From: Phyto melanocephala
Taxonomy: Eukaryota > Arthropoda > Insecta > Diptera > Rhinophoridae
Reading direction: 5' to 3'
Length of the DNA: 64,000 bases
NCBI GenBank assembly: GCA_941918925.1
Contig: OW799236.1
Span: 119,113,062-119,177,061, forward strand
Shown here piece after piece: positions 23,833 through 33,105 of the stretch (its first letter is position 1; each line of letters opens with the position of its first letter). The notes below the pieces were generated by a model, which ran no database searches, was not told the origin of the DNA, and worked only from the letters and a program-made list of their open reading frames with translations. The translations under genes and the position numbers were made by a program.

Positions 23833-24138
23833 ATTACCCTTCACTTATGATATTAAGGGTATAAATAGCTTTGTCATTCCGCTTGTAAATTCTTACATAT
23901 TCATTGCCAACACCATATATTTTATCAAAGCTTATGAATAGGTGAGTCGAGTAAGCAATGTCCGTTTGTCCATATGTTCGTGTGCTTGTTTATAATAAAC
24001 TTTTAAAAGCTTCACATTTGTCGTCGATCTGTATGTGGTATTCAGAATGGGAATGAATCGCTATTTAGCAATATTGCCTTATAACTTTCGGAGGTATGAG
24101 GATATAAACTCAAAAGCCTCTGTTTTTGCTCATATATT
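23833..24138 (+). mobile_element. Helentron-like 5' fragment, target of the LOA insertion
   Basis: Begins ACCCTTCACTTATGATATTAAGGGTATAA (a fold of the 5' type), then GTCATTCCGCTTGTAAATTC, CTTATGAATAGGTGAGTCG and a decayed GTCCGTTTGTCC block, as in the element at 3650. The LOA-type retrotransposon splits it at 24139-24151. It resumes at 27069 (GAATCGGTCACTAATGGGC) and fades out without a recognisable 3' hairpin. Confidence 0.6.
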
Positions 24139-24151
24139 TACCATAAAGACC
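24139..24151 (+). repeat. Target-site duplication, left copy
   Basis: TACCATAAAGACC, repeated exactly at 27056-27068. The flanking bases differ on both sides, so the duplication is 13 bp. Confidence 0.92.
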
Positions 24152-24155
24152 TGAA

Positions 24156-24424
24156 TTGGAATCCATGAAGAGGGACACGAGGAGGGCCTTTAATCGTTAC
24201 ATGAGGGAGCGGAATCCTAGCTTATGGGACGAGTATAAGGCGAAGAAGAAGGAGCTGAAGATAACTATACGTCTTCGGAAACGAAGTAAGTGGAGGGAAT
24301 TCTGCTCCGGCGTGATGGATACATCTGAAGTGGGGAGACTGCAGAAGATGGTGTCTAGAGACCCTGTCTCCAGAATGGGGCTTATTCGCAGGAGCGATGG
24401 CGGCATGACGGAGACGGTGGGGGG
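24156..24424 (+). pseudogene. LOA element: linker before RT, frameshifted
   Basis: Reads MKRDTRRAFNRYMRERNPSL, then WDEYKAKKKELK, RSKWREFC and a PVSRMGLIRRSDGG segment, the basic linker that joins endonuclease and RT in this group. The frame differs from the RT frame. The change falls in the G6 run at 24419-24424, where a one-base length change would explain it. The upstream endonuclease is absent because of 5' truncation. Confidence 0.8.
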
Positions 24425-24439
24425 ACATTACAGTCGCTG

Positions 24440-26893
24440 ATGGAGGTACATTTTCCTGGAAGTTTCATTTCGAATGACTCATGGGTTCCCGTTAACAGGG
24501 GAGCCAGTGAGGTAAGGCGGAGAGATGCTGAAAGGATAGTAACTCTTAATGGGGTTAGAAGTGCGATTTTGTCTTTTGCCCCATTTAAGGCGGCTGGGAT
24601 GGATGGGATATTTCCTGCATTACTACAGTGGGGTATGAACACTCTACTTGTGGTGATTAGGGAAATATTTGTTGCCTGTCTTTCGACAGGGTATATTCCG
24701 GTGGCATGGAGGGAGACCAGGGTGGTTTTTCTTCCCAAACCGGGGAAGAGGGACTATACGGAGGCTAAGTCGTTCAGGCCGATCAGTCTTACATCCTTTC
24801 TATTGAAGGCAATGGAAAGGGTGTTGGTTGACTTCCTGGAGGAGACTACGCTGATGGATAGGCCATTGAGTGGGAGTCAGCACGCTTACAGGGCTGGGAG
24901 GTCTACTGAGACTGCCCTGCACGAATTGGTGAGGGTTGCTGAGAGGGAGGTTTTCAATGGTGATCTTGCTTTGTCCGTATTTATGGACATAGAGGGCGCT
25001 TTTGATAGGATCTCTTTTGATAAACTGGGAAATGCTCTCGATGAGCGAGGGGTCGATTCTGTTGCGGTGAAGTGGATCGGCGCCATGCTCAGATGTAGGG
25101 CGGTGAATCTCAGGAGCGGAAGCACCAGGATTCGGGGAAGGGTGGTCAGGGGATGTCCGCAAGGAGGGGTCTTATCACCTCTGCTGTGGAACATAACTGT
25201 GGACAGCCTTCTCAGGAGACTGGAGGTAATTGGCATACATACGGTAGGGTATGCGGATGATGTGGCAATTATGGTTGGTGGTAAGTTCATGGAGACCATT
25301 TTAGGTTGCATGAGACAGGCGCTCAGAGTAACCGAAGAATGGTGTTGTGAACAGGGACTAACCATAAATGCTGGCAAGTCGGATGCTATGCTCTTCACGC
25401 GGAGAAGGAAGGGCATAGAGATTGAATCCTTAATGCTTTTTGGAACCGAGATCAACGTGTCCAGGAAGGTGAAATATCTGGGGGTAACGCTGGATATGAA
25501 ACTAACCTGGAATGATCATGTTGAGGCAAGGGTACAGAAGGCAAAGAGGATTCTGCATCAGTGTAAACGGGTTTGCGGTCGGAAGTGGGGAATCTCATCT
25601 AAGGCTGCACACTGGATTTACACAGTGGTGGTGAGACCGACGATCACTTACGCATCTGTTGTCTGGTGGCCGAAGGCCTCCCAGGCGACGATTAGGCGGA
25701 AGTTGGACGGGGTTCAAAGGATTGCTTGCATTGGTATATGTGGCGCGATACGTACCACACCAACGCAAGCGATGGAGGCAATGCTGGGATTGCTGCCGTT
25801 GGACTTATTTGTAAGGGAGACGGCGGCAAGATCGGCGATTCGGATGCGAAGCGATGGCATGTGGTATCGCTTTGGATCGGTTTTGGGGCATAGGAGAATC
25901 CTGGACCTCGTGGATGAAGAGGTTAGGGAGGCTCAGATGCCGATGGAGCGCATGAGTCGAGTGAAGGTGGTCGAAAGGCTACATCACACGCTTATAGCGG
26001 ATGGATTCATGCACGATGAGTGCATGGAGAATGACATCAGTATCTTTACTGATGGGTCCTTTATGGACGGAAGGGCAGGTGCTGGTGTGTACTCATCTGA
26101 GTTGAACTTATCCTGCACCCTGAATCTGGGGGAGTACGTGTCAGTCTATCAGGCAGAAATGCTTGGTTTGCTGCACGCGTTGGACCACCTGTTGGAATGT
26201 CGAATGTATGGGAAGAGAATTCTTATTGCACTTGACAACCAGTCGGTTATAAAACGTATGCAGCGGATAGATGTGAACTCCTCTTTGGTGCTTGAGTGTG
26301 TTCTAAAGCTCAATAGATGTGCCTCTACAAATGAGGTAACGCTGATGTGGGTTAAGGGACACGTGGGCATCGCTGGGAATGAGGCTGCTGACGAACTTGC
26401 GAAGAAGGGGTCTGAGGCTGCATTCTGCGGACCGGAACCCAGAACTGCTCTGGGTAATGGGTTGGTGCGCGCGAGGATCTTTCAATGGGTGAACTCTATA
26501 AACTTGCGAAGGTGGATGGAGGGAACCACGTGTAGACAGGCCCGTATGGTGCTCAGGGAGCCACTTGGCAGGGGTGCAGTGAAGATACTCGGTTTTAATC
26601 GGAGTATGATGAGCTGGATCACTGCGTTGATTACAGGACATGGTAACTTTAAATATCATCTGAAGAGGATGCAAATCGTGGATGATGATATTTGTAGAAT
26701 GTGCCTGGAGGATGCCGAGACGGCAGCGCATGTAGTATGCGAGTGTCCGGCGTTGGCGAGCGGAAGATTAAGGATCACAGGCAAGCACACTTTAAGTGTG
26801 AGTGCGATGGGGGACCTTAGTCTGAGGGAGATGCTGGCGATTACAAAGGACTGTGCGATGAGGATTGTCGACAATCACCAGTCGGCAGTGTGA
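24440..26893 (+). CDS. LOA-like reverse transcriptase with RNase H
   Basis: 817-codon frame, the largest uninterrupted non-LTR frame here; the ATG at 24440 is only the first Met after the frameshift, not a natural start. RT: FLPKPGK (98-103), RPISLTSFLLK (113-123), FMDIEGAFD with Asp183, GCPQGGVLSPLLW (238-250) and YADD (271-274). RNase H: TDGS Asp538, Glu573 (QAEM), Asp599 (LDNQS) and Asp651 (NEAADELA). The zinc knuckle is C752-X2-C755-X8-H764-X4-C769. All catalytic residues are intact, so this part of the enzyme may be functional in principle. Without endonuclease and with the upstream frameshift the copy is dead as an autonomous element. Confidence 0.93.
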   Translation: MEVHFPGSFISNDSWVPVNRGASEVRRRDAERIVTLNGVRSAILSFAPFKAAGMDGIFPALLQWGMNTLLVVIREIFVACLSTGYIPVAWRETRVVFLPKPGKRDYTEAKSFRPISLTSFLLKAMERVLVDFLEETTLMDRPLSGSQHAYRAGRSTETALHELVRVAEREVFNGDLALSVFMDIEGAFDRISFDKLGNALDERGVDSVAVKWIGAMLRCRAVNLRSGSTRIRGRVVRGCPQGGVLSPLLWNITVDSLLRRLEVIGIHTVGYADDVAIMVGGKFMETILGCMRQALRVTEEWCCEQGLTINAGKSDAMLFTRRRKGIEIESLMLFGTEINVSRKVKYLGVTLDMKLTWNDHVEARVQKAKRILHQCKRVCGRKWGISSKAAHWIYTVVVRPTITYASVVWWPKASQATIRRKLDGVQRIACIGICGAIRTTPTQAMEAMLGLLPLDLFVRETAARSAIRMRSDGMWYRFGSVLGHRRILDLVDEEVREAQMPMERMSRVKVVERLHHTLIADGFMHDECMENDISIFTDGSFMDGRAGAGVYSSELNLSCTLNLGEYVSVYQAEMLGLLHALDHLLECRMYGKRILIALDNQSVIKRMQRIDVNSSLVLECVLKLNRCASTNEVTLMWVKGHVGIAGNEAADELAKKGSEAAFCGPEPRTALGNGLVRARIFQWVNSINLRRWMEGTTCRQARMVLREPLGRGAVKILGFNRSMMSWITALITGHGNFKYHLKRMQIVDDDICRMCLEDAETAAHVVCECPALASGRLRITGKHTLSVSAMGDLSLREMLAITKDCAMRIVDNHQSAV

Positions 26894-27055
26894 AATCGTT
26901 TTCCTAGTCCAGAGCAAACGCCGGTTGTGGCGCGGGACTCAGTGATTGAAGGTATACTGATCGGTAGACACGAAATCACTGAGGCGCGAAGGGGGTCGAA
27001 AAAGGACCCGTGATAGTAGTGGTCTGCTTCGATATTCCCCCTACATGTGTATGTG

Positions 27056-27068
27056 TACCATAAAGACC
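27056..27068 (+). repeat. Target-site duplication, right copy
   Basis: TACCATAAAGACC, identical to 24139-24151. Confidence 0.92.
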
Positions 27069-27480
27069 AATATATTTTAGCTCTATATAAATTATAGAAA
27101 CCCTTGTGAATCGGTCACTAATGGGCATGTTTATAGGCAAACGTATTTTTAAAATATAAATGTTTTTTTAAGTGTATCAAGTTACTTAAGCTCCAAAATA
27201 TTCTTTGGATACGTTATATAAGCTGTAGTCCTGATAATTTTTGCTGAGAAAAAAAAAATGACAAATCAATTGGAAACTAGATAGAAGCACAAATATACAA
27301 CCACACTGTGTTTTTCCGAAACAGCTTTTGGACGATAGAGTGAAACAATATTAGTGTCGAAAAAATGGTTTGACTAGCAACATATAACACACTATAAACA
27401 AATTAAAAATACATAAGGACGACAGCTAAAAAACGACTTTCATTACACATTTTTGTCGATGGTTCGAATTTAGTAAATAA
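27069..27480. other. Rest of the split Helentron-like repeat, then AT-rich DNA
   Basis: The first 60 bases or so continue the element interrupted at 24138; after that no repeat or gene is recognised. Confidence 0.45.
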
Positions 27481-30218
27481 CAAGTAAGAGCACTATATTC
27501 GGCTGTGCCGAATCTTTTATACCCACCACCAATTTTGTGTACGTTTAAGGCACAATATTTATTATTTTGTTAATCGCTATAGAATAATCTCTTTATAATA
27601 AAATATGTATCACTTTCTTTGTAGAGGGTGGTTAAATTTGAAGGGCCCATGATTAAGGTGAACCACATCTAAACTTCAACTTTTTTCTTGTATTTCATTT
27701 GACATTTCTCAATCTCAGACTAACTCAATTTGAACCGTGGAAAGATACGCAATCGAGCAACGCTTTTAAATATTAAAGATTTTTATAAAAATGGGCGTTC
27801 AAATCAAAATGCATTTCGTGCACTTCGTGATTCTTCTGGTCAACATAATCGTTCGAATTCGTCCACAATCGTGAGAATTGTAAAAAATATTTAAATGTCT
27901 GCAAAGCAGGTCTGTATGAAATGTGAAAACATCTGTGAATGCCGTCTTAGTTCGTTGAATGGGAAACATTGCTGTTTTTCACGATAACGTGGCAAAAGAG
28001 CAAGCAACCTCGACTCATCATCGTGCCCAACAATCGAGCATCAACAGTGTCATTGAAAATTTGGACTATCGGATCGTGGTGTGCCGCTTAGGTTGGGGGG
28101 CCATTTGGCCGATATTTTGTTCCATACATAATTGAAGCATACAAATATTATCATTACAAAAATAAATGATAATAATTTCATAATAATTTTATTCAAAATC
28201 AACATAAATAGTCCCTTAAAATAAAACGTCCCATTATAACTTCGGTATGCTGGTAAAATGTTTTCGTAAATTTAGTCTTTCAATGAAAGTGGCCGTTAAA
28301 ATACGCGTGTCAATAAAGTTTCTGCTAATAAACATAACTTAGATATTTCAATATAGTCCTTTAGTATTCCAAAATCTTTATTCATAGAGAATTTACATGA
28401 ATTTAAGAGGAAGAAAGTGAATTTAAGGTTACATATTAAGGGCCATAGGGTGATTTAAAATATACATTCTCCGCATTTTTCTAAAACGGGAAATTTATTA
28501 GTAAGATTTTGATTTTTAAACTTCTATAACATTTTGCTTTTAAAAGATTTTCAAACGAAATAAGTTTTGTATAATTTTAAAATTTGTTAGCCATTAGTAC
28601 ATGAAAATAAATTGTTCATAATGTTTAGAGACAATTTTTTTTGACTTAGGTCAAAATTTTCCTAAATTCCCATTTTTAATAGAGCATAATTTCAGGAGAA
28701 CATAAGCATAAGTTGTTAGCATGCCACCTAGTAGTTGCTAGTAGAGTAATCTATCCTATCATCTTTATCTTATATTTAGCTACAGCACAATAAATGGCGC
28801 AGTGTAAGATGAATAAATGCTAATATATATGACTAATATATTTTTATAAAAATTTAAGGAAAAAAGTGTGCGTGGCACATCTATTTTCCGTTATAACGAA
28901 GACTTTGACCAAAAAACCATGTTTGCAAAATTTCAGAATCGTACATATAGTTTTGTCAGTTTTATTACGTTTTAAATTTGAAATATACACTGTGCAATAT
29001 AAATTTTCGTTCATTTTTATCTATAACTCTTTTCCTAATTCATAAATTTAAGCGATTTTCAGGGAAAAATATTCTTTTGACTCGATAAATATATATTCGA
29101 AGTTTCATGACTACGTTTATGCGTCTGGACACAATTCAAAAGTGAAAGTGGGCGTTATAGTAGGCGTGTCAAAGTTGTTTTTGCTAATGAGTACAACTTA
29201 GGTGTTTTAATATAGTCCTTTATTATTCCAAAATCTTTATTAATAGAGAAATTATATGAATTTTGAGTAAAACGTTATATGGGAGGTGGGCGTAAAAGTG
29301 GGCGTGGCACCTTAATTTTCTGGCACAGTAATGACAATGCCTAGGGGGATATACGTAGCAAATTTTATCATCATACCTCTAATTTTAGCGGTTTTATGAG
29401 CTTTTAAATTTCATTAACGGTAGATAACGTGAAAAGTGGGCGTTATAGTAGGCGTGTCAAAGTTATTTTTGCGAATGAGTACAACTTAGGTGTTTCAAAA
29501 TAGCCCTTTATTATTCCAAAATCTTTATTAATAGAGAAATTATATGAATTTTAGGTAAAACGTTATATGGGAGGTTGGCGTTAAAGTGGGCGTGGCACAT
29601 TGATTTTCCGCTACAAAAAAGCCCCTCACCAGAAAACAAAGTGTGCAAAATTTCAGAGTCGTACATCCAATTTTGTTGCTTTTATGACGTTTTTGTTTTT
29701 AAATATACCGAAAAATACACTGTGCGGTATAAATTTTCGTGCATTTTGATCGATAACTCCTCTCCTAATGCATAGATTTAGACAATTTTCGGGGAAAAAT
29801 ATTGTATTTACCCAGGAAGTATATATTCGAAGTTTCATGAGGCTACGTTAAGGCGTTTGGACACAATTCTATTTTATTCGATGTTCGAAGGACACGGTTT
29901 TTTCGACCTACTCTTGCTTTTCGAGCTATAACTCTCTTCCTAATATTCCGATTTAGCCCATTTTCAATACCAAACAAACCTTGTCTATAAGAAAGATTCT
30001 GGCAAAATTTGAGCCCCCTAGCTTTTTCGGTGCGACCTCTATCGTGCTTTCAACAGACGGACAGACGGACAGACGGACGGACATAGCTAGATCGTCATAA
30101 AATCAAACCACGATTTAGAATATATATACTTTATGGGGTCTAAAATGGATATTTCGATGTGTTACAAACGGAATGACAAAATGAATATACCCCCACCATT
30201 TTTTTGGTGGCGGGTATA
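27481..30218 (-). mobile_element. Helentron-related element, copy C
   Basis: Inverted relative to A and B. The plus strand opens with CAAGTAAGAGCAC and hairpin ATTCGGC-TGT-GCCGAAT (27497-27513) and closes with the 5' near-palindrome at about 30185-30218. The GGACAGAC microsatellite is at about 30053-30085. It holds an ITm insert (27624-28234), two 287-bp-type units (around 29150 and 29430) and a 28400-28870 segment that A and B lack but D shares. Longest of the four (about 2.74 kb). Confidence 0.8.
27737..28131 (+). pseudogene. ITm transposase relic inside copy C
   Basis: Carries ERYAIEQRF, then NGRSNQNAFRALRDSSGQHN and SSTIVRIVKNI. After a gap come QQSSINSVIENLDYRIVVCR and, one frame over, GGHLADILFHT and TAA at 28129-28131. 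The core with the three catalytic aspartates is deleted. Inverted ends with adjoining TA lie at 27622-27645 and 28215-28236. The same remnant occurs in copies A, B and D. Confidence 0.78.
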
Positions 30219-30387
30219 AAAATATATCGACTTCAATCCCATTAGTATACTAAAGTATGAAATGAAAGGGCTTGGCGTTAATGTAAATAATACAGTAAAC
30301 TATAAAAGCGTTAAAATCCACAATAGTGTCTGAAATAAAATGGCGGTTATATATGGTATATATGTAGGTATGTAGGTGAAATATAGT
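30219..30387 (+). repeat. Family K fragment
   Basis: The words TATGAAATGAAAGGGCTTGG and AAAATGGCGGTTATA occur in the same order as in the family K copy starting near 30850, suggesting a partial duplicate. The alignment is by eye and weak. Confidence 0.35.
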
Positions 30388-30832
30388 CCGACTTCCTAAG
30401 CGCAAGTTGCAATGCATATTTACAATGCATACACTTCGTAAACGCATATGTAAACTTTGTAGCAACGTCCAATGTTCCTAATCGTTTGGAAACTCATTTT
30501 AATAAGTACCAGGTATCAATAAGCTGCAATGGCTGAAAAAATAATTCATAACAAATTCAAAGCCTCAGCGCCATAAAGGCATTAATGAGGCGAGTTGTTT
30601 TTTTTTTTTTAATAAATTATTTAAAGTTGATAGAGTTTATTTAAATCACAGACTAATAATTTAAATAATTAAACACATTATATTGCAGAGATAAAAAGTG
30701 GACCCATGTGCGTTCCTAAATACCGATAAAATGTAAAAAAAATCTCTGCAACGCAAGGTTGAACTTAAGACATGTTTAGCATTTTACGCATTTTTTTTAA
30801 TTATTTATTGCAACTTGTGTTTAGGAAGTCGG
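30388..30832. mobile_element. Possible small inverted-repeat (MITE-like) element
   Basis: 26-bp inverted ends, starting CCGACTTCCTAA and ending CAAGTTGCAAT, with two mismatches, lie at 30388-30413 and 30807-30832. The interior is AT-rich and without a protein frame. ATAGT occurs next to the left end and two bases beyond the right end, so a target duplication is suggestive only. The superfamily is not assigned. It appears to sit inside family K DNA. Confidence 0.5.
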
Positions 30833-30849
30833 CCATAGTCACTACGGCC

Positions 30850-31195
30850 TTGCTCGCTACAATATTGGTATAAAATGAAAAGGGCTTGAATACACTAAGC
30901 CTTGAAATAGTAAAATTTCTAGATGAAACCCTTAACAAAATGGCGAATAATTTTTTTTCTTAACCCTGTCAATATTTATGTTTAACGAAGGGGCTTTGTA
31001 GTAGAATGCAATATTTAAAAATTCAAAATAAAAGATTGAATCGGAAATAATAAAGCAAAATGGCGTATAACATTAAATATGGAAATCTAGGCTAATCTAC
31101 AAAGTAGTTACGATACTTATGTATGTACTTGATGGTGGAGGGTATTATAAGAATGGGCACAACCATATATTTATAGCATTCTTACTTATCTATTT
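30850..31195 (+). repeat. Dispersed repeat family K, copy 2
   Basis: Counterpart of minus-strand 12085-12320. Contains ACAAAATGGCGAATAATTTT, TAGTAGAATGCAATATTTAA and ACTTATGTATGTACTTGATG. The far end, GAGGGTATTATAAG through CATTCTTACTTATC, resembles a worn Helentron-like terminus. Confidence 0.5.
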
Positions 31196-32008
31196 ATTCC
31201 GTTGAGTTTATAAGTTTTTCAAGCAAAGAAAGTAAAGGAGTAGATTAAAAAAAATACACAAGCCATTTAACAAAATTTATTAAAACATCAGATACCTACA
31301 TCAGATACCTATTAAAAAAAAATAAATAAAATGTTGAGTTATGTATATACATAAGTATTTTAAATGTATTAATATGATTTTTTGCTGCTACACTTAAAAG
31401 AAATATTATTAAGTCTTTTTACTTTTTGAGGTAAGTAAAATTTACATACACAGTCTTTTAGTTGTTGACATTTAGTCATTCTTTAATTATTATGTAAATT
31501 ATCTTGCAGCATACGTACATCTAAGCTAAGGCATGGAATCCTAATAAAAGAAAATAAGATAATAATGTTTCGTTTTATAAAGTGCTTAAACCTTAAAGTT
31601 GAAAGAGCACTTTACATATTCAGAAGAACTGTTATGTTAAAATATCAATCTAACCTGAACAACATGTTGTGTATAACAGTTCGAAGCGAACATATTTAAA
31701 GTCAAATGTTTGCCTATAAAAATAATGCTTAAAAAATTTACTGTTAAAAACTCCATAAACACACAACAGCATGCTCATGCAGGCTCTCGTTTTCTCTCAT
31801 TGTGTAAATAAGATTTGTTTTGATGTTTTTTGTTGTTTTTTTTCCTGCTGCTTCGTACAATAAGAACTCGTTTTACTCTGTACAGATTTACATACATTTA
31901 ATACGAGCATCAATGTTTCTCCCAGTAAAACACCAAAAATATAAAAACAAAATAATGTGTTTCATAAGAGAGCAATAAGAATTAACATATTCTCTTGTTA
32001 TGTACATA
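31196..32008. other. AT-rich non-coding stretch
   Basis: No gene or known repeat is recognised. Confidence 0.5.
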
Positions 32009-32010
32009 TA

Positions 32011-32933
32011 AAGGGTGTTTTTTTAAGCCCGATAGAACTTGAAATTGTAAAAAATAACACAAAAAATTAAATTGTAATCAAACTTTTTTTTTTATTCGAA
32101 AGATCAATACGTGACATTAACATTTGAAAATGATTTCGGGCATATGTGCACCGCGGCTGTTCTTGACGAAGCGCATTCTGGACGTCCGTTGTTTAATCGC
32201 AAAATTGTGTTCAGCGATGAGGCGCATTTTTGGCTTAACGGGTTTGTTAATAAGCAAAATTGTCGCATATGGAGCGAGACCAATCCACAAGAGACCCTAC
32301 AGACTCCATTACATCCAGAAAAATGCACCGTTTGGTGCGGTTTTCACGCTGATGGCATCATCGGACCTTATTTCTTCAAAAATGAGGCCGGAGCTCGCGT
32401 TACGGTCAATGGAGATCGTTACCGCACCATGATCAATGATTTTTTGTTTGAAAATATGGATGACATTGATCCGGAGGAGACGTGGTTTCAACAGGATGGC
32501 GCTACGTGCCATACGTCGAACGCAACCATCGACTTATTGAAATCAAAATTTGGCGATAAGTTGATTTCGAGAAATGGACCTGTCAATTGGCCTCCAAGGT
32601 CGTGCGATTTGACACCTCTCGATTATTTCCTGTGAGGCTACGTGAAGTCACTGGTTTATGCTGATAAACCAGCAACAATTGACGCCTTGGAGGCCAGCAT
32701 TGTTCGTGTTATTCGTGACATACGGCCAGCAGTGCTCGAAAAAGTGGCCCAAAATTGGACGTCCAGAATGCGCTTCGTCAAGAACAGCCGCGGTGCCCAT
32801 ATGCCCGAAATCATTTTCAATTGTTAATGTCACGTATTGATCTTTCGAATAAAAAAAAAATTTTGATTACAATTTAATTTTTTGTGTTATTTTTTACAAT
32901 TTCAAGTTCTATCGGGCTTAAAAAAACACCCTT
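32011..32933 (+). mobile_element. ITm (Tc1/mariner) transposon with 177-bp terminal inverted repeats
   Basis: Flanked by TA at 32009-32010 and 32934-32935. The ends read AAGGGTGTTTTTTTAAGCCC. The inverted arms are exceptionally long, 32011-32187 and 32757-32933, nearly identical, and include the last ~36 codons of the transposase gene and its stop. The left arm therefore holds an inverted copy of the gene's 3' end in place of the true 5' end. The inner border of both arms is the palindrome GGACGTCC. The N-terminal DNA-binding part of the transposase is gone. Confidence 0.88.
32188..32826 (+). pseudogene. ITm transposase, catalytic and C-terminal part
   Basis: Starts at the inner edge of the left arm and has no natural start codon. 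The three catalytic aspartates are present: FSDEAHF (GAT 32216-32218), WFQQDGATCH (GAT 32495-32497) and PPRSCDLTPLDYF (GAT 32606-32608), with 36 residues between the second and third. GFVNKQNCRIW and TVNGDRYR are family hallmarks. A TGA at 32633-32635 stands where relatives have the Trp of FLWGY. Beyond it the frame stays open (GYVKSLVYADKP, then GAHMPEIIFNC) to a TAA at 32824-32826. The first part of the open frame (before 32188) is only the inverted arm read backwards. Not functional: no N-terminal helix-turn-helix and one nonsense codon. Confidence 0.85.
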
Positions 32934-32978
32934 TATGTGTAGAGTAAAACAGTAAACAAAAATTGTAGTTTATTTAGG

Positions 32979-33105
32979 CCCATACCTAAACAAGAGCGTT
33001 GAGCGTCAAGCGTTGCAATTTTGCATGTATTTTGTTATTGTAACAAAAACAAAACACATGTAAAACTCAAACGATTGACGCTTAACGCTCTTGTTTAGGT
33101 ATGGG
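32979..33105. repeat. Fold-back element, about 127 bp
   Basis: CCCATACCTAAACAAGAGCG at the left is matched by its inverted form at the right, and the pairing continues with mismatches for about 55 bases per arm, leaving a short centre near ATTGTAACAA. No coding capacity. It lies 44 bp beyond the ITm transposon. Confidence 0.75.

Larger units (their letters stand above)
24152..27055 (+). mobile_element. 5'-truncated LOA-like non-LTR retrotransposon
   Basis: 2.9-kb insertion between perfect 13-bp duplications. The 5' end starts inside the linker between endonuclease and reverse transcriptase, the usual result of incomplete target-primed reverse transcription. It carries RT, RNase H and a C-terminal zinc knuckle and ends in TGTGTATGTG without a poly(A) tail. 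RNase H after RT together with the VVWWPK and GAIRTTPTQAMEAML motifs favours the LOA clade; the assignment rests on motif memory, not a tree. It is much more GC-rich than its surroundings. Confidence 0.88.

Noticed and set aside
24382..26874. Many antisense frames up to 189 codons across the LOA element
   Set aside because: Shadows of the GC-rich RT/RNase H frame.
32111..32187. N-terminal part of the 174-codon frame (TFENDFGHMCTAAVLDEAH)
   Set aside because: This is the inverted copy of the transposase 3' end read on the wrong strand, not a real N-terminus.
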